Shown: positions 33,071 to 42,070 of the stretch, piece after piece
Numbering within the stretch: the stretch's first letter is position 1
How the letters are laid out: every line of letters starts with the position of its first letter
DNA from: Dyadobacter sp. CECT 9275
GTDB lineage: Bacteria > Bacteroidota > Bacteroidia > Cytophagales > Spirosomataceae
Direction of reading: 5' to 3'
Assembly (NCBI RefSeq): GCF_907164905.1
Contig: NZ_CAJRAF010000002.1
Span: forward strand, 62,001 to 126,000
DNA: 64,000 bases
The notes under the pieces: generated by a model
Database searches by the model: none
Seen by the model: the letters and a program-made list of their open reading frames with translations, nothing else
What the model was told of the DNA's origin: nothing
Program-made: the position numbers and the translations under genes

Positions 33071-34141
33071 CTATTTCCAGGCGTCTTCCAGAAACCTGAT
33101 CCAGTTACGCCACATGATGTTTTCTATGTCCTGCTGAGTATATCCTCTCGCTTTCAGAATGGCCGGTATGGTTTGCAGGTCAGCTATGGATTCGAGGTCA
33201 GCGGGGGATTGTTCTTTTCCGTAGGCACCGTCCAGGTCTGAGCCGATACCTACATGAAGGGTATTTCCGGCCAGCTGGCAAATATGGTCAATGTGGTTGG
33301 CCACATGTTCAATCTTCAGGCCGCTTTCCTCTGGTTTGGTTACTCCCCTTATCCAGCCAGGTATCATCATCCACGCGTCGAACGCCATACCGATTACCGC
33401 TTTTCTGCCAAGCAGTTCTTTGATCATTTCATCTGAAAATTGCCGGTTGTGAGGTACCAGCTCTCTCACCAGGTTATGACTTGCCCATACCGGCCCGTTG
33501 TAGATAGCCATGGCATCCCAAAAGGCGAGGTCACAGAGGTGTGTAGCGTCCAGGATGATATTCAGTTTTTCCATCTCACGAATGAGATCCTTTCCTTTCT
33601 GGGATAGTGGCTGGCTGGCATCTGTTCCATAGGCATATACACCCGGGCCGTAATGCGCGGGACCCACAGCTCGAAGCCCATAGGCATAAGCTCTGTGTAA
33701 ATGATCCAGGCTCAGGAGGGAGTCGGCACCTTCCAGGCTCAGGATATAACCAATAGGAAGGTTTTCAGTTGATGCTGCCTGCTGCCACAGGTTCAGGTGC
33801 GCATGCAGCGCTTGGAGATCGGTTATCTGTACCAGCTCCCCGGCTTCTTCCATGGCCTTGTACCAGGCAACCTGCCCCTGGGTCTGCGCCCAGGCCTGTG
33901 CCTGGGAATTCCAGCCGGGAATGAGGCTGTCGGGCTTGACAAATCGGGCGATCTGCGTGGCAACACAGATACCGATATTACTTTTTCGCATTTCCGGGAA
34001 GGAAACAACCCCCTTGCCCCGATCCGGCTTATCGGTCATGTTTTTCTCCCTGTCGCGTATAACTGCCAGTTCCTGGGTGTAATCACGGTTCCATTCCAGG
34101 GCATTCATGGCTATGTCCAAATGGGCATCAATAAGAAACAT
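33071..34141 (-). CDS. M19 family membrane-type dipeptidase
   Basis: A 356-residue renal-dipeptidase-family enzyme. Zinc ligands are in D-A-H-L-D-I-A (residues 5-11) and in the strands D-A-T-H-L and A-S-H-N. The conserved C-terminal G-S-D-L-D-G and N-I-M-W-R-N-W-I-R-F are present. No signal peptide, so it is probably cytoplasmic. Family members hydrolyse dipeptides and tolerate a D-residue at the C-terminal position. It lies downstream of a D-serine dehydratase-like gene, a RidA gene and a GntP/DsdX-like permease, which fits release of free D-amino acids. Confidence 0.92.
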   Translation of the reverse strand: MFLIDAHLDIAMNALEWNRDYTQELAVIRDREKNMTDKPDRGKGVVSFPEMRKSNIGICVATQIARFVKPDSLIPGWNSQAQAWAQTQGQVAWYKAMEEAGELVQITDLQALHAHLNLWQQAASTENLPIGYILSLEGADSLLSLDHLHRAYAYGLRAVGPAHYGPGVYAYGTDASQPLSQKGKDLIREMEKLNIILDATHLCDLAFWDAMAIYNGPVWASHNLVRELVPHNRQFSDEMIKELLGRKAVIGMAFDAWMMIPGWIRGVTKPEESGLKIEHVANHIDHICQLAGNTLHVGIGSDLDGAYGKEQSPADLESIADLQTIPAILKARGYTQQDIENIMWRNWIRFLEDAWK

Positions 34142-34202
34142 TATTTTAAAATTTTAGGATTAGTAGATTAGGAATATCTGGCACTGCCAACAACTATGAA
34201 GG

Positions 34203-35318
34203 CTAAACGGTAATTCTGCGGTTGCGGGCGACTATTTTCCACTCCTCTGTTACCTCTCCATCTTCAATGACCGAGGCATAGTCGTGCAGGGCCACAGTCG
34301 GGCAAACATGGTACGGAACAGCGTAGAAGACGTCTCCGATCTGTACTTTGTTCCAGACTTCTTCACTCACCTGCAGTACGCCGTGTTCTTCACTCTGGCT
34401 GGCAAGGGTATACTCAGCGAGGTTCAGTATTTTGAAACGGTTTTCAATGGGATTTTCGGCAGAAACTGCCTTATGGCCAAGGTCAATGGTAACAATCCCT
34501 GTGGTAGGTTTAGAAATTACCCGGGTAATTACCAGGGCGGCCTGTAGAAATGGCTGGTCCTGAAAACGGTCGCCATATCCCCAGTCCCAAAGTACATTGG
34601 TGCCCGGACTGAGGTATACGCCTTCCCTTTGTGCATGTACGTTGAAAGTGGGAGAGCCGCCAACAATGATCATGATATCGTCACCCCCATCCTGTTTGGC
34701 AAGATCCAGCAGCGGATAAACCGTTTCATAAGCCAGTTCACTCACAACCTTTCGTTCAGCAAATCCGGCGTTCCGTATATGTCCGTCATAAATATGGATA
34801 CCCGTCAGTTTAAGGTTGGGCAGTGTGTTGATATGCCGGTAAAGGGAAAGTAGATCGGTATCGGTTGCATGGCCCGAGCGGTTCATGCCATTGTTTACAT
34901 CGATAAAAACGGAAGAAATGATGTTTTCCGCCAGCGAGTGCGCGTTCAGGTCGTCCGCTGAAAACTGGTTGTCGATGAGGGATGAAAAACTCACATCAGG
35001 ATACAAATTCTTTAGTTGAAACAGCCTGCCGATATTGGGCCCCACCATCTGGTAGGCCAGCAATATCCACTTTCCACCTGCCGAAGCCACCATCTCTGCT
35101 TCGGCAATGGTAGCGCATTTAAACCGGGTTATATTTTTTTCAAGCTGAAAACCGATGAGCTCCTTCGTTTTATGGGTTTTAACATGAGGTACCAGCCGGT
35201 CTGCATGGCCGGCCATGTTGACCATACTGCTAATGTTACTCTGAATACGATCTTTATAAAACAGGAGTGAAGGAGAAATCACCTTTTCGGGATGCTTCAG
35301 TTGATACCACATGATCAT
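34203..35318 (-). CDS. D-serine dehydratase / D-threonine aldolase-like PLP enzyme
   Basis: A 371-residue fold-type III enzyme with an alanine-racemase-like N-terminal barrel. The PLP Lys lies in P-H-V-K-T-H-K-T (about residues 45-52). The C-terminal domain has the metal pair in Y-H-V-C-P-T (His and Cys), typical of DSD1/DTA enzymes, which need PLP and a divalent metal. These enzymes deaminate D-serine (via aminoacrylate) or cleave D-threonine. The start may be ATG 35318 or 35312. The neighbouring RidA gene, whose product removes aminoacrylate, favours a dehydratase. Confidence 0.85.
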   Translation of the reverse strand: MIMWYQLKHPEKVISPSLLFYKDRIQSNISSMVNMAGHADRLVPHVKTHKTKELIGFQLEKNITRFKCATIAEAEMVASAGGKWILLAYQMVGPNIGRLFQLKNLYPDVSFSSLIDNQFSADDLNAHSLAENIISSVFIDVNNGMNRSGHATDTDLLSLYRHINTLPNLKLTGIHIYDGHIRNAGFAERKVVSELAYETVYPLLDLAKQDGGDDIMIIVGGSPTFNVHAQREGVYLSPGTNVLWDWGYGDRFQDQPFLQAALVITRVISKPTTGIVTIDLGHKAVSAENPIENRFKILNLAEYTLASQSEEHGVLQVSEEVWNKVQIGDVFYAVPYHVCPTVALHDYASVIEDGEVTEEWKIVARNRRITV

Positions 35319-35402
35319 AACGGTTTATATTGTAAAAAATCACGGTTGGCCGTTCCGCAAATAATAGCGGAACGGTCAACCGTCAGAATATGGGTCGGTT
35401 TA

Positions 35403-35879
35403 TTATTTTTCTTCGAGTTCAAACATAGCCTCTATTTCCACAGGAATGTTGTCGGGCAGGGTACCCATTCCTACGGCACTGCGCACGCCGATTCCATTTT
35501 CTTCACCCCAGACTTTTGCAAACAATTCGCTGCATCCGTTGATGATAAAAGGATGTTTTTCAAAATCCGTTGTGCAGTTGACCATCCCGAGCACCTTTAT
35601 TACCCGCTTTACGCGGTTGAGGCTACCCAGATTTGCCTTTAAGGTGGCCAGAATGGCCAACCCAACCTGACGGGCCGCCAGTTTTCCCTGGTCCGCATCC
35701 ATATCCTTTCCGATCCGCCCTTTGATCAGTGTACCGTCTTCCTGAACTGTTCCGTGACCGGAAACATATACCCACCGCTTATCCACGATCAGTAACGGTT
35801 TGTAAACACCAACGGGCTTAGGGGCGGGAGGTAAGGTTAGTCCTAACTGTGCAAAATTGGATTCTGGAGTTGAATTCAT
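35403..35879 (-). CDS. RidA family imine/enamine deaminase
   Basis: A 158-residue member of the YjgF/RidA family, somewhat longer than classical RidA (about 130) because of an N-terminal extension (A-P-K-P-V-G-V-Y-K-P). The catalytic Arg is in G-V-R-S-A-V-G-M and the closing P-V-E-I-E-A-M-F-E-L is standard. RidA proteins speed hydrolysis of 2-aminoacrylate and related imines made by PLP dehydratases, matching its place between a permease and a PLP enzyme on the same strand. Confidence 0.9.
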   Translation of the reverse strand: MNSTPESNFAQLGLTLPPAPKPVGVYKPLLIVDKRWVYVSGHGTVQEDGTLIKGRIGKDMDADQGKLAARQVGLAILATLKANLGSLNRVKRVIKVLGMVNCTTDFEKHPFIINGCSELFAKVWGEENGIGVRSAVGMGTLPDNIPVEIEAMFELEEK

Positions 35880-35937
35880 GATTCTATCTTAAAATTAAAC
35901 AATCAATTATGTGCTTTGGCATCGCTGATCTGTCGGA

Positions 35938-37242
35938 TCAGACAAACAAATTTAGTACTAAAACTCCCAGTAAGCCCATAATGGAGACAATTGTTTCCAT
36001 TACCGACCAGGTAAGCAGGGTATCTTTAATGCTGAGATTGAAATATTCCTTGAAAAGCCAGAAGCCTCCATCGTTAAGGTGCGAGAACATCAGGCTGCCT
36101 GAGCCAATGGCCAGAACGATGAGTTCGGAGGGTACTCCTGTGTTGCTGAGCAGCGGCGCAAGGATACCTACCGTGGTTAAACCAGCAACCGTTGCTGACC
36201 CCACGCAGATCCTGATGACCGCGGCAATTCCCCAGCATAGTACCAGAGGAGATATGTCCGCATCTTTCAGGCTTTCAGCAATGAAGGTACTCACACCGCT
36301 GGCCGTCATAATTTCTTTGAAAACGCCGGCCCCTGCAATAATCAGTAATATGACCGATACGCCTTTAAAGGCTTCTTCCATTGACTTACTGATAGCCTTC
36401 ATATTCATTCCCCGCCGGAGGCCGAGCGTATAGGCTGCTACCAGAACAGATATGAGCATGCCAAAGTAAGGTTCGGCCATGAGTGCTGCCAGCTGGCTAT
36501 GAGGAAAATATCCCTTTAGTGCAGACATTGTCGTCAGTAAAAATACAGGAAGGAGCGCTGTAAGTGCGCTGATTCCGAGACCCGGAAGTTCGCTGGCCGG
36601 ACGTGGTTTTACGTTGAAAAGATCAGGGTCGGGCTTGGGCTGGAAGCGTTTAAGCGTACTTCCGAAAATAGGGCCTGCAACAGCTATGGCAGGTATAGAC
36701 ACGATCAGACCGTATAACAAGGTTTGGCCAAGGTCCGCATGCAGCTGGCTGGCGATGGCAGCAGGCGAGGGGTGCGGAGGAAGGTATCCGTGCGCAACCG
36801 AAAGTGCTGACAGCATGGGTACACCGATATACAACAACGGAAGCCTCGCGGTGGCGCTGATCATAAAAATGAGCGGTATGACAATGACAAAACCTGCGTT
36901 GTAAAAAAGCGGGATTCCAATGACAAAACCAGCCAGTGCCATGCCCCATTGAATATATTTTTTTCCAAATACTCCTATCAGGGCGTCCGTGATACGCTGG
37001 GCAGCACCACTGTCCGCCACCAGTTTTCCCAGCATGGCTCCAAAGCCAACGATCAGCACCAGATCTCCCAACGTACCGCCGACACCTTTCTGAATGGCTT
37101 TACTGACCGTTGCTACATCTAACCCGCTTGCGAGTCCCAGGCCCACAGACACCAGCAGAAAGGAGATGAAAGTGTCAATTTTTAGCCAGGCAATCAGCAG
37201 AATTAAAAATAATATCGCAACGAAGGTCAATAGTAAAGGCAT
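35938..37242 (-). CDS. GntP-family permease (gluconate or D-serine type)
   Basis: A 434-residue integral membrane protein with about 12 hydrophobic helices, belonging to the gluconate:H+ symporter family. Family stretches include G-G-T-L-G-D-L-V-L-I-V-G-F-G-A-M-L-G-K, P-P-H-P-S-P-A-A and S-G-S-L-M-F-S-H-L-N-D-G-G-F-W. The family contains both gluconate carriers and the D-serine carrier DsdX; the context (RidA, D-serine dehydratase-like enzyme, dipeptidase) favours a D-amino acid. It is the first gene of the leftward set. Confidence 0.9.
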   Translation of the reverse strand: MPLLLTFVAILFLILLIAWLKIDTFISFLLVSVGLGLASGLDVATVSKAIQKGVGGTLGDLVLIVGFGAMLGKLVADSGAAQRITDALIGVFGKKYIQWGMALAGFVIGIPLFYNAGFVIVIPLIFMISATARLPLLYIGVPMLSALSVAHGYLPPHPSPAAIASQLHADLGQTLLYGLIVSIPAIAVAGPIFGSTLKRFQPKPDPDLFNVKPRPASELPGLGISALTALLPVFLLTTMSALKGYFPHSQLAALMAEPYFGMLISVLVAAYTLGLRRGMNMKAISKSMEEAFKGVSVILLIIAGAGVFKEIMTASGVSTFIAESLKDADISPLVLCWGIAAVIRICVGSATVAGLTTVGILAPLLSNTGVPSELIVLAIGSGSLMFSHLNDGGFWLFKEYFNLSIKDTLLTWSVMETIVSIMGLLGVLVLNLFV

Positions 37243-37292
37243 GGGAAATACATTTAGAGTTAACTTTTAGTAATAATAAGAAGGACCGCGAT

Positions 37293-37300
37293 CAAAATTA
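37293..37300 (-). promoter_or_regulatory. -7 promoter box TAATTTTG upstream of the permease gene
   Basis: Exact TAnnTTTG on the minus strand, 50 bases before the permease start, at the head of the four-gene set. No -33 partner. Confidence 0.35.
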
Positions 37301-37444
37301 ATACTTGACATTAAATAAGTTTTCCGAGACGTTTTTTGGTAACTGACCAATTATCACTTACATACATATAAAGGACATAATATAGGCTCCAATATAGTTT
37401 GCTAGACTGGACGAAAATGACGAAATTTGATCTTTTAGAACGAG

Positions 37445-37452
37445 TAAATTTG
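37445..37452 (+). promoter_or_regulatory. -7 promoter box TAAATTTG for gyrA
   Basis: Exact match to TAnnTTTG, 70 bases before ATG 37522; a TTTG at 37426 is closer than the usual -33 spacing, so only the -7 part is supported. Confidence 0.4.
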
Positions 37453-37521
37453 TATTATATCCGTGTAGCTTTGTACTTAACTTGGCTCACATTAAACTTT
37501 GTGATTCTTTTCTAATACTTT

Positions 37522-40149
37522 ATGGCAGAATCTTCTGGTGAAAACATTATCCCGATTAATATTGAGGAGGAAATGCGGGGTGCGTACATCGACTACTCGA
37601 TGTCGGTTATTATTTCACGAGCCTTACCCGATGTACGGGACGGTTTGAAACCTGTGCACAGGCGGGTACTTTACGGAATGTCCGATCTGGGCGTTAATTA
37701 CAACAGGGCTCATAAAAAATCTGCGCGTATAGTAGGGGAGGTGTTGGGTAAGTATCACCCGCACGGTGACTCATCGGTTTATGGTACCATGGTGCGTATG
37801 GCGCAGCCGTGGTCTTTGAGATACCCGCTTGTGGACGGGCAGGGTAACTTCGGTTCGGTCGATGGTGACAATCCGGCGGCAATGCGGTATACTGAGGCAA
37901 GGCTGAAAAGGCTTGCAGAAGAGTTGCTGAGTGACCTTGGAAAAGATACCGTTGATTTTGTGCCCAACTTTGACGACTCTCTCTCCGAACCTTCCGTATT
38001 ACCTTCCAAATTTCCGAATCTGCTGGTAAATGGTTCTTCGGGGATTGCGGTAGGGATGGCCACCAACATGGCGCCGCACAATCTGTCGGAAGTGATCGAC
38101 GGAACGCTGGCATATATAGACAATAACGATATCACCATACCTGAATTGATCGAATATATAAAAGCTCCCGATTTTCCCACAGGAGGCACTATATATGGTT
38201 ATCAGGGAGTGAAATCCGCTTTTGAAACCGGTCGTGGCAGCATCATCATGCGAGCCAAGGCTTATTTCGACGTAACAAAAACCGGCAAGGAACAAATTAT
38301 TGTCACCGAAATCCCGTACATGACCAACAAAGCGGCCATGATAGAAAGGATTGCGGGCCTTATCAATGATAAAAAGCTGGACGGAATATCGGATATCCGG
38401 GATGAGTCAGACAGGGATGGTATGCGCGTGGTATTTGACCTGAAAAAGGACGCAATTCCCAACATCGTTCTGAACCATTTGTATAAGTACACCCCGTTGC
38501 AGTCATCTTTTGGTGTAAATAATGTGGCGCTTGTAAAAGGCAGGCCGGTGTTATTGAACCTGAAAGACCTTATTAAACATTACGTTGATCACCGGGTGGT
38601 GGTGGTTACCCGCCGTACGGAGTATGAATTACGGGAAGCCGAAAAGAGGGCACATATCCTTGAAGGGTTACTGATAGCGCTGGATAACCTGGACGCTGTG
38701 ATTACCCTGATCAGGAATTCGAGAGATCCGGAAGCTGCTAAGATCGGGCTGATTGAGCAGTTCAGCCTTAGTGAAATTCAGGCGAAGGCCATTCTGGATA
38801 TGCGTCTGCAGAGGCTTACGGGTCTCGAGCGTGACAAGATCGTGAAGGAATATGAAGAGATTATGCTCCTGATTACGGATCTGAAAGACATTCTGGCCAA
38901 TGACTGGAGGAAATTTGAGATCATCAAAAATGAGTTGATCGAAATAAAAGAGCGCTACGGAGACGAGAGACGCACCAAAATAGAATTTGCGGCAGAGGAA
39001 TTCAGTGATGAGGATATGATCCCCGATGAGGAGATGCTGATCACTATTTCTCATGAAGGATACATCAAACGTACTCCGCTGGCCGAATATCGTACGCAAA
39101 CCAGGGGAGGGGTAGGGTCCCGTGGTGTTAAAACCAAGGATACCGATTTCACCGAGCATTTGTTCTCTGCTACGATGCTCAACTATCTGCTGATCTTTAC
39201 CGAATATGGTAAGCTATTCTGGATGAAAGTTTACGAGGTACCTGAAGGCAGTAAAACTTCCAAAGGACGCCCGATCCAAAACCTGATCAGTCTGGAAAAC
39301 GGAGATTCGATCCGGTCTGTTATCAATGTAAAAACGTTGTCTAACGAAGATTACATCAATAATAATTACCTGATCATGTGTACGGAGCAGGGTACCATCA
39401 AGAAGACCTTGCTGGAAGCCTACTCGCGTCCGCGTACCAACGGTATTATCGCCATCTCGATCAATGAAGGCGACCGTTTGCTGGATGTTGCCCTCACCAA
39501 CGGGGATAATGATATCGTTATTGCTTCCAGTGCCGGAAGGGCTGTAAGGTTTAACGAAAAAGGCGTGAGGCCAATGGGACGAACTGCCGCCGGTGTACGT
39601 GGTATCAATCTCAACGATCCCGATAATAAAGTAATTGGTATGGTGTGTATCAGCCGCGAAGACGCTCAGCTGCTGGTAGTATCTGAAAATGGTTTTGGAA
39701 AACGTTCTGCCATAGATAGTTACCGTGTTACCAACCGTGGAGGAAAAGGTGTTTCCACCATGAATGCAACAGATAAGGTTGGGAAGCTGGTGGCGATCAG
39801 AGAAGTAACGGAACAGGACGATCTGATGATCATTACCCGCAACGGAATTGCGATCCGGATGAGTGTCCTGGATATTCGCCAGGCTGGCCGTAATACACAG
39901 GGGGTTAAGCTCATCAGGCTGAACAGTTCAGATGAAATTACTTCTGTAACCAGGATATTGAAGGATCCAGACGAAAAAGCTGAGATTGAACTGGACGAAA
40001 ACGGAGATCCTATCGTTAACGAAGCGGTAATTGTTGCAAACCTTGAAGAAGGAGATAACATTGAAGGTACAGAAGAGGATGTGGAGGATACCCTGGATGA
40101 AGAGGATGAGGGCGCCGAAGGTGAGGATTCCGAAGACGACGAGGTATGA
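37522..40149 (+). CDS. gyrA: DNA gyrase subunit A
   Basis: An 875-residue type II topoisomerase subunit that breaks and rejoins DNA and, with GyrB, adds negative supercoils. The catalytic Tyr is Y123 in [10 protein letters not shown]; the quinolone-determining region reads H-G-D-S-S-V-Y-G (81-88). The tower and coiled coil follow, then the C-terminal beta-pinwheel blades. The usual GyrA-box site reads Q-T-R-G-G-V-G (about 523), while N-R-G-G-K-G occurs later (about 741). The C-terminus is a long acidic tail of about 40 residues. The stop overlaps the possible upstream frame of the next gene only if an early start is used there. Confidence 0.96.
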   Translation: MAESSGENIIPINIEEEMRGAYIDYSMSVIISRALPDVRDGLKPVHRRVLYGMSDLGVNYNRAHKKSARIVGEVLGKYHPHGDSSVYGTMVRMAQPWSLRYPLVDGQGNFGSVDGDNPAAMRYTEARLKRLAEELLSDLGKDTVDFVPNFDDSLSEPSVLPSKFPNLLVNGSSGIAVGMATNMAPHNLSEVIDGTLAYIDNNDITIPELIEYIKAPDFPTGGTIYGYQGVKSAFETGRGSIIMRAKAYFDVTKTGKEQIIVTEIPYMTNKAAMIERIAGLINDKKLDGISDIRDESDRDGMRVVFDLKKDAIPNIVLNHLYKYTPLQSSFGVNNVALVKGRPVLLNLKDLIKHYVDHRVVVVTRRTEYELREAEKRAHILEGLLIALDNLDAVITLIRNSRDPEAAKIGLIEQFSLSEIQAKAILDMRLQRLTGLERDKIVKEYEEIMLLITDLKDILANDWRKFEIIKNELIEIKERYGDERRTKIEFAAEEFSDEDMIPDEEMLITISHEGYIKRTPLAEYRTQTRGGVGSRGVKTKDTDFTEHLFSATMLNYLLIFTEYGKLFWMKVYEVPEGSKTSKGRPIQNLISLENGDSIRSVINVKTLSNEDYINNNYLIMCTEQGTIKKTLLEAYSRPRTNGIIAISINEGDRLLDVALTNGDNDIVIASSAGRAVRFNEKGVRPMGRTAAGVRGINLNDPDNKVIGMVCISREDAQLLVVSENGFGKRSAIDSYRVTNRGGKGVSTMNATDKVGKLVAIREVTEQDDLMIITRNGIAIRMSVLDIRQAGRNTQGVKLIRLNSSDEITSVTRILKDPDEKAEIELDENGDPIVNEAVIVANLEEGDNIEGTEEDVEDTLDEEDEGAEGEDSEDDEV

Positions 40150-40220
40150 TTTTTGTAAAAAATACAATAATAAATTTATATTTACGACAGGATAACAATT
40201 CACATCAAAAGTTGAGATTT

Positions 40221-41678
40221 ATGAAAAGAATATTTTTTGTTTCGGCGCTGGGCCTATTTAGTTTAACCGCTTTTGGCCAGGACGCTGTAAATAAGTTGGC
40301 TCTGGATGCGTATCGTAAGGAAAAAGAAAAAAGTGATAAAAACCTGACAGACCCCAAAGCAAGTGCCAAGGCAGCCTACTGGCTTGAAAGGGCACAGCTA
40401 TATGAGAACATAGCACTTCAGGGGTCGGAAATTGATTCAAGCGCAGCCAAAACTTCTTATGAAGCATACAAGAAAGTAGTTGAACTGGATGTAACCAAAA
40501 AAGGGGAGCCAGGTAAATCTTCCAAGGATGCCCAAAAGGTACTGAACGGAGAGGAGGGTACCTCTTTGTTTAATGCTTTTGTGAAGCAGGGAGCAGAGAA
40601 ATACCAGGCTAAAAATCTGTCGGGTGCTTTGGAAATGTTCAAATTGGCACAAGAGGTTAATAAAAAGGATACCCTCGCCTCTCTTTATGGCGGGATAGCA
40701 GCCCAGTCCCTTGATAAGAAACCGGAAGCGATCTCGCAGTTTGAAAAGTATGCCGAAAATGGGGGTAAGGATCCAAGCGTGTTCTATGGGCTTGCTCAGC
40801 TTTATCGGGCCGAAAATAATTTCGACAAAGCAGTGAGTACCCTGAATAAGGGTCTGGAACGTTCACCAGGTAACAAGGATTTGAAATCCGAAGTAGTAAA
40901 CATCTATCTGGCTTCTGGTAAGGAAGATCAGGCGATCACCGAGTTGACTAACCTGACCAAGAACGATCCGAATAACATTCAGAATGTGTTGAACCTGGCT
41001 ATCCTGTATGATAACATGAATTCAAAGCTGAATCAGAAAATTGTTGAGGTTCAGAATAAGCTGGGTGCAGGTTCTTCAAAAGTGGACGCACTGAATAAGA
41101 GCATAGAGTCGGAAAAAGGTAAGATTGAAGTTTACGACGGCGAGGTAAAGAGAATTGGAGCACTTATTAAAAAGCAGCCTAAAAATGCAGATCTTAAACG
41201 TCAGCTGACAGATGTGACTGCAAAGAAAAAGGAAGCTACGGAGGCAATCGCTAAAATAGAAAAGGAGATAGCCGATGCAAAAAGTGCGTCTCAGGGTAAC
41301 GATGTGGCCGCACTTGAAAAGGAATTGGCTGATCTGAAGGCCAAACAGGCAACAGCAGCTAAGGAGGCGGTATCAGGTTACAAAAGAGCCATTGAAATTG
41401 ACGCGAACAATTATGATGCACTTTATAATCTGGGCGCCGTATACTTCAACGAAGCGGTACAGCTTAAAAAAGAAGTAGATAATATGAACATGACCGATTA
41501 CCAGGCAAAAGGTAAAGAAATTGAAGGTCGTGTTTGCGGAAGATTCAAAAAAGCAAAGCCATTCTTTGAAAAAGCTGTTCAGGCAAAAGGTGAGTCTGAA
41601 GCGAAAGATGCACTTGAAAACGCCAATAATATCATTACCCAATTGGAAGGCAAAGGTATTCCATGTGTAGCGGATTAA
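40221..41678 (+). CDS. Exported TPR protein with coiled coil
   Basis: About 485 residues from ATG 40221 with a signal peptide (F-F-V-S-A-L-G-L-F-S-L-T-A-F-G, cleavage before Q-D). TPR units lie at about 130-270 (for example A-K-N-L-S-G-A-L-E-M-F-K-L-A-Q and N-F-D-K-A-V-S-T-L-N-K-G-L), then a long Lys/Glu coiled coil (270-380), then a last TPR and a C-terminal cysteine pair. Probably a periplasmic or envelope scaffold. It follows gyrA in the same direction and ends at a strong terminator. Confidence 0.8.
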   Translation: MKRIFFVSALGLFSLTAFGQDAVNKLALDAYRKEKEKSDKNLTDPKASAKAAYWLERAQLYENIALQGSEIDSSAAKTSYEAYKKVVELDVTKKGEPGKSSKDAQKVLNGEEGTSLFNAFVKQGAEKYQAKNLSGALEMFKLAQEVNKKDTLASLYGGIAAQSLDKKPEAISQFEKYAENGGKDPSVFYGLAQLYRAENNFDKAVSTLNKGLERSPGNKDLKSEVVNIYLASGKEDQAITELTNLTKNDPNNIQNVLNLAILYDNMNSKLNQKIVEVQNKLGAGSSKVDALNKSIESEKGKIEVYDGEVKRIGALIKKQPKNADLKRQLTDVTAKKKEATEAIAKIEKEIADAKSASQGNDVAALEKELADLKAKQATAAKEAVSGYKRAIEIDANNYDALYNLGAVYFNEAVQLKKEVDNMNMTDYQAKGKEIEGRVCGRFKKAKPFFEKAVQAKGESEAKDALENANNIITQLEGKGIPCVAD

Positions 41679-41687
41679 GGTTGGAGA

Positions 41688-41743
41688 ATATTTTTAAACA
41701 ACAGAGGGACGGCAGATACCGTCCCTCTGTTGTTTAAAAATAT
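41688..41743. terminator. Long perfect hairpin terminator
   Basis: Arms of 25 bases (41688-41712 and 41719-41743) pair perfectly around a 6-base loop; the core is CAACAGAGGGACGG, with A/T flanks. It closes the gyrA-TPR region. Confidence 0.88.
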
Positions 41744-41776
41744 CTATTTAACATAATATAAATTATACAACAAATA

Positions 41777-41887
41777 ATGGAAATTTTTGGGCTACAGCAG
41801 CAAGGCCTGTCAATGAACAAAATTTCCAAGCAATTAGGAATCGCTTATGGAACCGTGTATAACTACGTGTCGAAACTAAAAACATAG
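41777..41887 (+). pseudogene. Resolvase-like HTH tail, copy 1
   Basis: A 36-codon frame (ATG 41777, TAG 41885-41887) that reads Q-G-L-S-M-N-K-I-S-K-Q-L-G-I-A-Y-G-T-V-Y-N-Y, a near-perfect helix-turn-helix of the kind that closes small serine recombinases or starts some transposases. Nothing else of such a protein is present, so it is most likely a remnant. A related copy lies at 43930, on the other side of the S41 peptidase gene, and the downstream noncoding bases are also similar between the copies. Confidence 0.55.
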
Positions 41888-42070
41888 CCGGTGGCCGCTG
41901 CGGTTATCTAACGCCGTTTGCAAAACTAGAACAAATTAAACATGCACTCTTCTGCTAACCGTTAAGATTGATGCAAATATCTTAATACCAGACACTTAAT
42001 ATAGTTTTTTAGCAGTATAACTACAATTATAGTCGAATTTATTTCCGAACTCAGTCATAGCAAAACCCTT

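Noticed and set aside
41888..41975. Possible integron attC-like site (RYYYAAC start) after the HTH remnant
   Set aside because: A matching GTTRRRY end and the paired inner arms are not present, and no integron integrase is near.
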